The translations under genes and the position numbers were made by a program. Positions 16,753 through 25,600 of a DNA stretch of 64,000 bases are shown piece after piece. This stretch comes from Clostridia bacterium (lineage in GTDB: Bacteria; Bacillota; Clostridia; Christensenellales; Borkfalkiaceae): contig JAGAIW010000048.1 in the NCBI GenBank assembly GCA_017626305.1, forward strand, positions 1-64,000. The letters run 5' to 3'. Positions within the stretch are counted from its first letter, which is position 1. Each line of letters begins with the position of its first letter. The notes under the pieces were generated by a model. It was not told the origin of the DNA, did not search any database, and saw nothing but the letters and a program-made list of their open reading frames with translations.

Positions 16753-18069
16753 ATGCTGAAAAACGTACTTTTACGTCCGTCCGTTTTGTCTACCCAAGGC
16801 GAAACGACAGAGCTTACAAAGCAAGCCGTTACCAACGTAACGGAAAAAGACTATACCTATCTTTTATCCCTGCTTAGCTATCCTGCTGCCAAGCAAACGC
16901 AAGAGAAAGGGGATAAATATTTAATGCTCGGGGAATACGATTGTACGCTCCAAAACGGGCTTAACTTAGCGGACGGGGAGTACGCCGTCAAAATCACGTC
17001 GAAAACGGCGGCGGTGTTTGGGAAAACGCAGGACGACGTTTCCAACGGTTTGAAAATGCTAATCGATATGTGCCGTAACGGTAAATTCCCTATCGGGGAG
17101 TATAGACATACGCCCAAAGTGCGTATGCGCGCCGTACATTTTTGTATTTTCCGTCCTGACGACGGAACGGAAAAAGAACGCACGCAGGTACAGGACGTTT
17201 TAGACCGCTTAAAGACGGCTGCGCTTTACGGATATAATTACGTTTTGTTGGAGTTTTGGGGAATGTTTCCGTACGAAAAACGCCCGTACGCGCATTGGCA
17301 AAACGCGTATTCGCGCGAAGACGTTGAAAAAATTATTGCCTTTGCGATAGACGATTTGCACGTAACGCCCATTCCCGTGCAAAACTTGACGAGCCACGCC
17401 GGTTGGAGTAGGATTTCGTCCCGTCAGCACGTCGTGCTTGACCAACGCCCCGACCTTGCGGATATGTGGATTCCCGGCGGTTGGTGTTTTGCCACCACCC
17501 GTGAAGACACCAAAGCGTATCTTCGGGATATCATAGAAGACTTAGTGAAAACCTTCCGTTATCCGCCGTTTTTGCATTGTTCGTGCGATAAATGCTTTGG
17601 GTTTGGCTCAACGGAAGAAGAACGGGTTATCCCTGCCGACGATTTGTTTGTCAATCACATGCATTTCTTGCATGACGAACTGCAAAAATACGGTTGCCGT
17701 ATGGTGATGTGGGCGGATATGCTGTATTCTTCTCTAGACGTTAAGTACTGGAAATGCGCGCCCACGGTAGCGGATAAACTCCCTAAGGATATTCTAATGA
17801 ATATTTGGACGCATAACGATATCGGCGAAAGCGAATGGGAAGATATTACCTTTTTTGAGTCGCGTGGATTTGAAACGATATATTCCCCGTTCTTGGGCAA
17901 GGACGGCGCGCGCAATATGGTCAAACAATGTATGCGCCATCATAGCTTAGGCATCAATCAAACCACTTGGCATAAACCGCAAACGGCAATGCCCACCGTC
18001 GTGTATTCGGGCGGATTTATGTGGAGCGGTGAACAGCCGACGGACGAAACGGTGCAAGCACATTTATAA
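16753..18069 (+). CDS. GH20-like glycoside hydrolase with altered catalytic pair
   Basis: This 438-residue protein resembles beta-N-acetylhexosaminidase relatives. The N-terminal part (about 1-115) looks like the GH20b lead domain, followed by a TIM-barrel beginning KVRMRAVHFCIFRPDDG. GH20 enzymes carry an adjacent Asp-Glu at the end of strand 4 (usually HxGxDE). Here the corresponding segment reads FLHCSCDKCF, with Asp279 kept and Glu replaced by Lys280. It may be inactive, or use a different acid as some GH20 subgroups do. No signal peptide is present, so it is cytoplasmic. It is the first gene of a five-gene operon behind the divergent AraC regulator. Confidence 0.72.
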   Translation: MLKNVLLRPSVLSTQGETTELTKQAVTNVTEKDYTYLLSLLSYPAAKQTQEKGDKYLMLGEYDCTLQNGLNLADGEYAVKITSKTAAVFGKTQDDVSNGLKMLIDMCRNGKFPIGEYRHTPKVRMRAVHFCIFRPDDGTEKERTQVQDVLDRLKTAALYGYNYVLLEFWGMFPYEKRPYAHWQNAYSREDVEKIIAFAIDDLHVTPIPVQNLTSHAGWSRISSRQHVVLDQRPDLADMWIPGGWCFATTREDTKAYLRDIIEDLVKTFRYPPFLHCSCDKCFGFGSTEEERVIPADDLFVNHMHFLHDELQKYGCRMVMWADMLYSSLDVKYWKCAPTVADKLPKDILMNIWTHNDIGESEWEDITFFESRGFETIYSPFLGKDGARNMVKQCMRHHSLGINQTTWHKPQTAMPTVVYSGGFMWSGEQPTDETVQAHL

Positions 18070-18081
18070 GGGAGAAAAAAC

Positions 18082-19164
18082 ATGTATACGTACGACAAAA
18101 AAGTAAACGTTTCCGAAAAAATGAAGAAATCCCCGTTGTTTCAGCAACGCATTAAGGGCATGAACTTCGGTTTTTTATCCAAGCGCGGATATTACGAACG
18201 CGACGACGTGAAAAAACAGCCTGCGCTCATGAAAGAAATGGGGGTAAACTTGGTCACGCTCAATTTGAATATTTGCCAAGATACGTGGTGCTCGACTAAG
18301 CTGTATTTGGATTTTGAGTACAGCGTGGGGGAAAACGAACTCATTGAAATGTCCAAGCTGTTGCACGAGCAGGGGATTATGGTACTATTCAAGCCGTGCA
18401 TGACTTGCTTAGACGGACAGGCAATGGGAGCGGTGCAATTCCCGGAAATGGGCATGCAAATTGAAGGGGTGCGCGTGGACTATCGCAAAGCGTGGTTTGA
18501 AAGCTATACCAAATGTATCGTTTACTGCGCAAGGCTCGCCAAGAAAATGCAAGCCGAAGGCTTGATGATCGGCGCGGAGCTGTTGGGCATGGAAGACGGC
18601 TACGGTATCGAACCGTACTGGCGCGAGCTTATCAAGCAGGTGCTCGAAGTATACGACGGCGCGGTTACGTACGAATTTACCTGTACTTCCAGAAAGCGTT
18701 ACGCCTTAAAATGGTTTGACGAGTTGGACTTTTTATCGTACAGCTACTATCCGCCCGCTTGCAAAAGAGAGCATATTTCCGACCCTGAAAACAATCCCGT
18801 TTACACCAAAGAAGACATGTTTGCGTTTTTACTGGATAGACGGCAAAAAATGGAAGAAATTTGCACGCGCTTTGACCATAAACCCATTCTCTTTACCGAA
18901 TACGGCGTGCGTTCGATACACGGCTGTATCCAACTGCCGTACAATATCACCTTCCGCGGTAAGTACGACGGACAAGAACAAGCGGACTTTATGGCGGCGT
19001 CGTTTGACGTGTTCAAGGAAGTGCCTTACTGGATGGGGCTTTGTTGGTGGAAGTGGGACGAAACGCAGCACCGTCCGCATTATTTTGAAGACCCTGCGGG
19101 GGACGGCGGTTTTACCATTCAAGGCAAGCCTGCGGAAAAAGTGTTTAGGGAAATACGGTTATAA
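18082..19164 (+). CDS. GH113-like beta-mannanase/glycosidase TIM barrel
   Basis: The 360-residue protein has the features of GH113 and related clan GH-A barrels: RIKGMNFGFLSKRGYY at the start, a strand-4 acid/base Glu166 (MIGAELLGME) and a strand-7 nucleophile Glu273 (ILFTEYGVRS), then YWMGLCWWKWD near the end. Such enzymes retain configuration on beta-linked mannosides or related sugars. No export signal was seen, so it should act on short imported oligosaccharides. It starts 12 bp after the GH20-like gene and ends 12 bp before the next barrel gene, each with its own GGAG site. Substrate specificity is inference. Confidence 0.72.
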   Translation: MYTYDKKVNVSEKMKKSPLFQQRIKGMNFGFLSKRGYYERDDVKKQPALMKEMGVNLVTLNLNICQDTWCSTKLYLDFEYSVGENELIEMSKLLHEQGIMVLFKPCMTCLDGQAMGAVQFPEMGMQIEGVRVDYRKAWFESYTKCIVYCARLAKKMQAEGLMIGAELLGMEDGYGIEPYWRELIKQVLEVYDGAVTYEFTCTSRKRYALKWFDELDFLSYSYYPPACKREHISDPENNPVYTKEDMFAFLLDRRQKMEEICTRFDHKPILFTEYGVRSIHGCIQLPYNITFRGKYDGQEQADFMAASFDVFKEVPYWMGLCWWKWDETQHRPHYFEDPAGDGGFTIQGKPAEKVFREIRL

Positions 19165-19176
19165 GGAGTAAGAACA

Positions 19177-20208
19177 ATGGCAATTAAACATACGGCGGTA
19201 AGTTATTACGGGCTCAATTACGTAGAACACGCGGAAAAAGATTTTATGGAAATGAAAGAACACGGTTGTGATACCGTGATTTTGGCAATCACCGAATTCG
19301 ACATGGATTTTTGGTTTCCGAACATCAACGAAATCGTCAAAACGGCGCATAAGGTAGGTCTTCGTTGTATTGCGGATACTTGGGGTATCGGTAAATACTT
19401 CGGCGGCGAACAGGTCAGCTTATTCCTGCAAAACAATATCCACCATAGACAGGTTTCCGCATATACGGGCGAAGTATTGAACGCGGCGTGCTTTAATACG
19501 AACGCTTTTAGAGATTATTTCACGAATATTTGCTTAAAGCTTGCAAGGGAAACGGAAGTGGACGGATTCTTTTGGGACGAGCCACATTATGCGTATCCGA
19601 AAGCGTATGCCTCCATCACGGGCGGCGCTGGGGACGACTGGGCTTGCAGATGCCCCGAATGTATGAAGAAGTTTGAAGAATATTACGGTTATGAAATGCC
19701 GAAATTTATGAACGACGACGTCAAGCAGTTCCGTTGGCGCGAGGCTTTGAAAACGCTTGCAGATTGCTCCAAGGCAATTAAGGAAGTCAATCCGAATTTG
19801 GAGATTACTTGTTGTGTACACGCAACGAAAAACACGTACTACGTAACGGAACTTCGCGGCTACGATAACTGGGATATGGTTGCGGCATGCCCGTATTTTG
19901 ACGTATTCTCGACGACGATTATCAACTGGTCGCTCCCTGAAAGTTTCTTTAAAGAAATTACCGAAAGAACGGTTAGAATTGCCAAAAAATACGGCAAACA
20001 AAGCGAAAGATGGATTATGGGCTACAACGCGCAGCCCGAAGATTTCAAGCAAATCGACAAGGTGGTGGATATGTACGAAAGCATGGGCGTAGACCGCCTT
20101 GCGACGTGGACGTACCGCGGCGGTTTGGGTACGAGCGTAGCCGCTCCCGACCCGATTAAGCTTTGGGACGCTATCGGGGAAAACTATAAGAGAGTGTTGA
20201 AAAAATGA
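19177..20208 (+). CDS. Putative TIM-barrel glycoside hydrolase of unknown family
   Basis: I do not recognise the exact family of this 343-residue protein. The pattern fits a (beta/alpha)8 barrel: AVSYYGLNYVEHAEKDF, CDTVILAITEFDMDFWF, LRCIADTWGIGKYFGG, VDGFFWDEPHYAYP with an exposed Asp-Glu pair at a strand end, ITCCVH, DVFSTTIINW and ERWIMGYNAQPEDF. A CxCPECMKKFEEYYGYEMP segment after the DEP motif resembles inserts seen in putative glycosyl hydrolases of Clostridia. It has no signal peptide. It is translationally coupled to the SIS gene (ATGA at 20205-20208). A role in degrading or remodelling a carbohydrate is inferred from the operon. Confidence 0.6.
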   Translation: MAIKHTAVSYYGLNYVEHAEKDFMEMKEHGCDTVILAITEFDMDFWFPNINEIVKTAHKVGLRCIADTWGIGKYFGGEQVSLFLQNNIHHRQVSAYTGEVLNAACFNTNAFRDYFTNICLKLARETEVDGFFWDEPHYAYPKAYASITGGAGDDWACRCPECMKKFEEYYGYEMPKFMNDDVKQFRWREALKTLADCSKAIKEVNPNLEITCCVHATKNTYYVTELRGYDNWDMVAACPYFDVFSTTIINWSLPESFFKEITERTVRIAKKYGKQSERWIMGYNAQPEDFKQIDKVVDMYESMGVDRLATWTYRGGLGTSVAAPDPIKLWDAIGENYKRVLKK

Positions 20209-20906
20209 GTGAATATGTAAGCAAAATCGTTGCTTGTTTGGAAACAATCGAAAAGGAAGAACAAGAGAAATTGCAAACCGTTTCCCGTCTTGTGGCGGAC
20301 GTCATTCAAAAGGACGGGTTGATATTTACCTTCGGGTGTGGACATTCGCACCTGCCCGGGCTTGACGCATTTTATCGCGCAGGCGGACTTGCCAACGTTT
20401 CGCCTATGCTGGATACCGATTTAATGTTGCATAACGGGGCGGCAAAATCCAGCCGAATGGAAAAAATGAGCGGTATTGCAGGCGAAGTATTTAGAAGATA
20501 TACGCCGAGTGAAAAGGATATGATTTTTATCTTTTCAGCGTCGGGAAAAAACCAAGTACCTATCGAAATGGCGCAAGCGGCAAAAGCGGCAGGGGTCAAA
20601 AGCGTGGGTATATCTTCGCTTGCGTACGCGCAAAAGGGCGGTAGATTGCACGAAAACGTGGATATCGCTATCGATTGCAAAGTGCCCTACGGCGACGCTT
20701 GTATGGACGTGGGCGAAGGAAAAATGGGCGGACTTTCCACTTACGCCGCGTGTTTTATTCTCAATACCTGTTTGATAAACGGCGCAAAGCTTGCCTTGCA
20801 AGAAGGTACGCCGCCACCTATCTATATCAGCGGAAACGTGGACGGGGGTAGAGAACACAATATTGCGCTGGAAAATGCGTTTATGAGTAGGGTAAAACAC
20901 TTATGA
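20205..20906 (+). CDS. SIS-domain sugar phosphate-binding protein (UPF0309-like)
   Basis: A 233-residue single SIS domain. Sugar-phosphate contacts are expected from TFGCGHSHLPGLDAFYRAGG (about 43-62) and IFSASGKNQVPIEMAQAAKAAG (about 108-130). The long form with RAGGLANVSPM and a NVDGG ending matches the UPF0309 group, thought to act on phosphorylated amino sugars or ketoses. It overlaps the upstream barrel gene and the downstream kinase gene by 4 bp each, so the three products are tightly co-expressed. It may isomerise the sugar phosphate made by the neighbouring kinase. Confidence 0.82.
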   Translation: MSEYVSKIVACLETIEKEEQEKLQTVSRLVADVIQKDGLIFTFGCGHSHLPGLDAFYRAGGLANVSPMLDTDLMLHNGAAKSSRMEKMSGIAGEVFRRYTPSEKDMIFIFSASGKNQVPIEMAQAAKAAGVKSVGISSLAYAQKGGRLHENVDIAIDCKVPYGDACMDVGEGKMGGLSTYAACFILNTCLINGAKLALQEGTPPPIYISGNVDGGREHNIALENAFMSRVKHL

Positions 20907-21739
20907 AAAAGGTGGCGGTTATCGGTATCGTTGGGAATTCGGTGTTTTTGCCCGTTGAAAACTTTCACGTCGGCGGGGAAACCGTTGAAGCGCAATCCGT
21001 GCATTTTGAGTTGGGCGGCAAAGGCTTTAACCAAGCGGTGGCAGCTGCGAGATACGGCGTAGAAACTAGCTTTTTGGCGGCGGTAGGGACGGATAGCTAC
21101 GACAGCGTAAAGGCTTATTTGGAAAAGGAAAATATTCAAGCAACGCTTGCTAAAAAGCGGGAAAATACGGCGTTTGCCGCGATTATCACGGATAAAAAAG
21201 GGAACAATCGCGTAACGGTATATCAAGGCGCGCAGCTTTCTGAAAACGACGTGGAATTGTTTGAAAACGCGATAAAAAACGCGGATATTTTGCTGTTGAA
21301 TAACGAAGTGACGGAAACCGTCAACGTAAAAGCGATAGAAATCGCCAAACGCTACGGCGTAAAGGTGATTCTCAATCCTGCTCCTGCAAGAAAGACCTGC
21401 GAGTATATTTTGCAAAACGTGGATTTATTCACGCCAAACGAACACGAAACGCTGGGCTTAGAGAATAAGCAAAACGTAGTAATAACCCTTGGCGGCGCAG
21501 GTTGCTTGATAAAAAGCACCAACACGAAAATACCGCCGATACGCGTGAACGCCGTGGATACGACGGGCGCAGGGGATACCTTTAACGGGATTTTGGCGGC
21601 GTGTCTTTCGGAAAACGCGGATATGGAACAGGCAGTACAAACGGCGATAATCGGTTCGGGGCTTAGCGTTACGCGTAAATACGCCGTATCGTCTATTCCG
21701 ACCAAGAAAGAGATAGGCGCGTATATAAAGAAGGCGTAA
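20903..21739 (+). CDS. PfkB/ribokinase-family carbohydrate kinase
   Basis: A 278-residue kinase with the N-terminal substrate signature GGKGFNQAVAAARYGVETSFLAAVGTD and the C-terminal catalytic signature VDTTGAGDTFNGILAA, whose Asp is the general base. TLGGAGCLI is the ATP-side strand. The family phosphorylates the primary hydroxyl of sugars or nucleosides; GGKGFNQA is closest to the ribokinase type. It is the last gene of the carbohydrate operon and overlaps the SIS gene by 4 bp. It should feed the released sugar into central metabolism. Confidence 0.9.
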   Translation: MKKVAVIGIVGNSVFLPVENFHVGGETVEAQSVHFELGGKGFNQAVAAARYGVETSFLAAVGTDSYDSVKAYLEKENIQATLAKKRENTAFAAIITDKKGNNRVTVYQGAQLSENDVELFENAIKNADILLLNNEVTETVNVKAIEIAKRYGVKVILNPAPARKTCEYILQNVDLFTPNEHETLGLENKQNVVITLGGAGCLIKSTNTKIPPIRVNAVDTTGAGDTFNGILAACLSENADMEQAVQTAIIGSGLSVTRKYAVSSIPTKKEIGAYIKKA

Positions 21740-21801
21740 AAGGCTTTTCAAAAAAATCCCCAAAAAATTTACGTAAAAGGCAAAAAACGGCGAAAAAAGA
21801 C

Positions 21802-21830
21802 TTGACACCTTTTTCCAAAATTGCTATAAT
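21802..21830 (+). promoter_or_regulatory. Consensus promoter of rpsU
   Basis: TTGACA (21802-21807), 17 bp, TATAAT (21825-21830) with an extended TGC before the -10. Confidence 0.9.
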
Positions 21831-21875
21831 TAACGGGTAATGAATAAACGCATCAGCAAAGGCGGGTGAAAAAGT

Positions 21876-22052
21876 ATGTCTACGGTAAAAGTAGGAGAAA
21901 ACGAAAACGTTGAAAGCGCATTGCGCCGTTTCAAAAGAAAGTGTTCTCGCGACGGTATTATCGGCGATCTTAGAAAGAAGGAATTCTATGAAAAACCTTC
22001 CGTAAGAAGAAAGAAGAAGTCCGAAGCAGCCAGAAAGAGAAGCAGAAACTAA
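21876..22052 (+). CDS. rpsU: 30S ribosomal protein S21
   Basis: This short gene of 58 codons plus stop encodes [19 protein letters not shown], then [23 protein letters not shown] and a lysine/arginine-rich tail, the standard S21 sequence and length for Bacillota. S21 sits in the small subunit near the anti-Shine-Dalgarno region and helps initiation. It has a consensus promoter with an extended -10 and a strong terminator directly after the stop, so it is mostly monocistronic. GGCGGGTG at 21861-21868 is a reasonable ribosome site for ATG 21876. Confidence 0.97.
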   Translation: MSTVKVGENENVESALRRFKRKCSRDGIIGDLRKKEFYEKPSVRRKKKSEAARKRSRN

Positions 22053-22057
22053 ATTAC

Positions 22058-22086
22058 AAAAGAGCTCACGTATCGTGAGCTCTTTT
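22058..22086 (+). terminator. rpsU terminator
   Basis: AAAAGAGCTCACG and CGTGAGCTCTTTT pair perfectly around a TAT loop. Confidence 0.92.
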
Positions 22087-22155
22087 CATTTACAAATGTC
22101 GAAAAAAACAGGAAAAAGACGCAAAAGAACAAATAAAGCAAACGGGAGTATGAAT

Positions 22156-22575
22156 ATGTCGAAAGAAAGTACTACGGCGCATACGCGCAGTTTTCGCGAA
22201 GAAGCCAGACTGGCGAAAATGCGTATGAAAAACGGGTTTTGGAAGGATTGTCAGCAGGAGTTAAAAGAGCAGCTTGACCAAGCGAGAGAGCTGGGCGTCA
22301 ACGAAAGCAAGGCAGGGCGGTTTTTCGCGGAAAAAATCTCCCGCCAAATTGCAGGGAAGAAGGAAGACGAATTTTATTTGCGCGTGAAGGAAATGCTCCT
22401 TGCGGAAGGCGAAGTCAGCGACGCTATCGGAAGATTGACGGACAAGCCCTATTACGATACGCTTTCGTATGAAGAAAAACAACGCTATACGCTTTCGCTC
22501 AGCGAAAAATATTTGCGCGCGTTAGAACGTTTTAGAAAGGAATGTCAATTTGACGGCTTGCATAAAAACGGGTGA
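22156..22575 (+). CDS. Conserved-looking hypothetical, charged helical protein
   Basis: I do not recognise this 139-residue protein. It is almost entirely charged and helical: TRSFREEARLAKMRMKNGFWKDCQQELKEQLDQARELG, then AEKISRQIAGKKEDEFYLRVKEMLLAEGE and a YEEKQRYTLSLSEKYLRALERFRKE end. There is no signal peptide or transmembrane segment. The start is taken at ATG 22156 because GGGAG (22144-22148) has correct spacing; the ATG at 22150 is too close, and the longer frame back to 22075 begins inside the rpsU terminator. It could be read through from rpsU. It sits between rpsU and the CoiA-PcrA gene; no function is assigned. Confidence 0.6.
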   Translation: MSKESTTAHTRSFREEARLAKMRMKNGFWKDCQQELKEQLDQARELGVNESKAGRFFAEKISRQIAGKKEDEFYLRVKEMLLAEGEVSDAIGRLTDKPYYDTLSYEEKQRYTLSLSEKYLRALERFRKECQFDGLHKNG

Positions 22576-22594
22576 ATTTATCCCCCAAAGGGGC

Positions 22595-22645
22595 TTGCAA
22601 AAATAACGCGGATATGGTATAATGATAGCACTATAAAATATAGTG
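22595..22645 (+). promoter_or_regulatory. Promoter and inverted repeat of the CoiA-PcrA gene
   Basis: TTGCAA (22595-22600), 17 bp, TATAAT (22618-22623). The start region holds a perfect inverted repeat CACTATA-AAA-TATAGTG (22629-22645) that could be an operator or a 5' hairpin covering the weak ribosome site. Confidence 0.75.
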
Positions 22646-22654
22646 GGTATTAAA

Positions 22655-25600
22655 ATGTACGATAATAGGAACAAACTACAACTTGCGATATTGCAATCCA
22701 CAGGTGAATATGTTCATGTGGACGAAGTGGAAAGGGGACTTGACTGTAATTGTTGTTGCCCGAATTGTAAGAAACCGTTAATGGCAAAAAAAGGAGATAT
22801 TCGTATTCATCATTTTGCGCATAATGGCGAAGAATGTAGTAATCCGCAAGCAAAAAATGAAACAGCCTTACATGAAATAGCAAAGCGATTCATAAAAGAA
22901 GCTAATTCTATAATGCTGCCTGCTTTTTCCTTGGAAGGCACATATGATAAGAACTGTAATAAAGATGATGAACGACAGAAAAGAGCCTTCCCTTTCTGTG
23001 ACAAGGAAGAGTTTTTTTATGACGCCTGCGATTTGGAAAAATATATAAAAGAAATTAGTGTTAGACCTGATGTGATTTTGCATGGGGATAAAGAAATCTA
23101 TATAGAAATAAATGTAACGCACGCAGTTGATGAAGATAAAGAAAGAAAGATAAAAGACAGTCATATTCCTTGTGTAGAAATCAGTCTTTTAGAGTTTGTA
23201 AAAGGAAATTTTTCAGAAAAAGAGTTGAGAGATTATTTAATTAGGGAAATAAATGGAAAAAAATGGATTTACCATTATAATCAAGAAGACTTTGAAAAAC
23301 GATTAACGGAAAGAAATCGAAAATTGCAGGAAGAATGGGAAGAGCAGCGTAAACGCGAAGCGGAAAGAAATCGAAAACGGCAAGAAGAACTGGAAGAGCA
23401 GCGTAGACGCGAAGCAGAAAAAAATCGAAAATTGCAGGAAGAATGGGAAGAGCAGCGTAAACGTGAAGCGGAAAGGAATCGAAAGCGGCAAGAAGAATGG
23501 GAAGAAGAATTTCAAAGAGAGACAGAAGAGAGAAAAAGAAGACACCAAGAACAAAACGGGCGTAAAAGTGAAGCAGAAAAAAATCGAAAGTTAAAGGAAG
23601 AACAGGAAGAAAAATTTCAAAAAGCGACAGAAGAAAGTTTTGATTATAAAATAGACCCGATTTTAAAAAAATTAAACGACGAACAAATACGCCCCGTTCT
23701 GCAAACGGAAGGGGCGGTTTTGGTTTTGGCAGGGGCGGGTAGCGGAAAAACGCGCGTACTCACCACCCGTATAGCCTATCTCATTGAAGAAAAACGCGTG
23801 CCGCCTTCGGCGATTTTGGCAATCACCTTCACCAACAAGGCGGCAAACGAAATGAAAGAACGTCTTTCGGCTATCGTAGACGTTTCGTCGTCGTGGGTAT
23901 GCACCATTCATAGCATGTGCGTGCGCATTTTGCGTATGTACGCCGCCGAAGTGGGGATAAATTCGAATTTCTCCATTTACAGCGAAACCGAACGCAATAA
24001 CATTATCAAAAAATCTTTTCAAGAATGTGATTTTGACGACGAAAAATTACTTAAATCGGTGAAATTCCATATCGCCAACGCCAAAATGCTGGGCTTTGAC
24101 CCCGAACGCTACGCCGAAGAATATGCAGGGGAAAGAGATATTGACGAAATTACCAAGGTGTATAACCGCTATCAAAAGCATTTGCGTGAAAACAACGCTT
24201 TGGATTTTGACGATTTGTTAAACGAAACGCGGTTACTGCTCCGTAAAAACGAAGAAGTCAGAGAGTATTTGGGCAGTAAATTCCGCTATATACTCGTGGA
24301 CGAGTTCCAAGATACCAACGCCGTGCAGTACGAAATTATCAAGCTGTTGGCGTCCGTGCATAAAAACCTGTTTGCCGTTGGCGACGACGACCAGTCTATT
24401 TACGGTTGGCGCGGCGCGAAAATAGAAAACATTTTACACTTTGAAAAGGATTTCAAGGACGCGAAAGTGTTTAAATTAGAGCGGAACTACCGCTCTACCA
24501 AGCATATTTTACAGCTTGCCAACACCGTTATCAAAAACAACGGACGGCGCAAGGACAAAACGCTTTGGACGGAAAACGAAGACGGCGAACACGCCAAAGT
24601 GTACGAATCAGAAGAAGAAAGCGGCGAGGCGCGCTATATCGCGCAAACCATTCGCGGTTTGGTGGATAGGGGGTATTCCTATTCCGACTTCGCCATTTTA
24701 ATGCGCTTAAACGCGCTTACCCGTTCTTTTGAACAAGAGTTCACCGCCGACGCCATTCCCTATAAGGTTTTCGGTGGCTTTAAGTTCTTCGAACGTAAGG
24801 AAATCAAAGACCTTTTGGCGTATTTGCGCTTAATTAACAACCCCTTTGACAGCGAAGCGGTTACCCGTATTATCAATTTTCCCAAGCGCGGAATCGGCGC
24901 AAAAACGGTGGAAACGCTGCAAAATTACGCCTTTCAAAACGAGATATCCTTATACGCCGCCTTACGGGATTTGGACGAGCTGGGCTTTTCGGGCGCTACG
25001 GCGCAAAAGCTGCTGGATTTTAGAAATCTCGTCAAAACGTGGATTATTCAAAGCCAAGAAATTCCCGTCAACGAACTGGTGAAAAACATTATCGCCGATA
25101 CGAAAATGCGCGAAGCGTACGCCGACGACTCGGACGAAAGTATCAATAAGCGCGCGAATATCGACGAATTTGTCAATTCGGTGGAAGAGTATTGCCGCTT
25201 GAACCAAGGCGCAACGCTTACCGATTATTTGCAACAGGTAACCCTGTCTTCGGATACCGACGAAATGGACGATAGCAATTACGTCACCCTTGCCACCGTA
25301 CACTCGGTAAAAGGGTTGGAATTTACAGGCGTATTCATTTGCGGCTTGGAAGAAAATATCCTGCCCGTTTCGCGCGCGGTGGAAAATGACGACGATATGG
25401 AAGAAGAACGCCGTTTGATGTACGTTGCCATCACTCGTGCCAAAAAACGGCTGTGGCTGACGCGCTCGAAAAGCCGCTATTTATACGGCAAGAGAGAACC
25501 CACCGCCCGTTCCCGTTTCTTAAAAGAGCTTTCTTCCGAAGTGGAACTCCCCAAAGAAATACGCCGTATGCCCATGGGCTACTCCGATTACGACGACCCC

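Noticed and set aside
22075..22155. Longer start for the hypothetical gene after rpsU
   Set aside because: The frame opens inside the rpsU terminator; the ribosome site fits ATG 22156.
22900..23300. Minus-strand frames over the CoiA-like region
   Set aside because: They mirror the AT-rich charged coding sequence of the + strand and have no ribosome sites.
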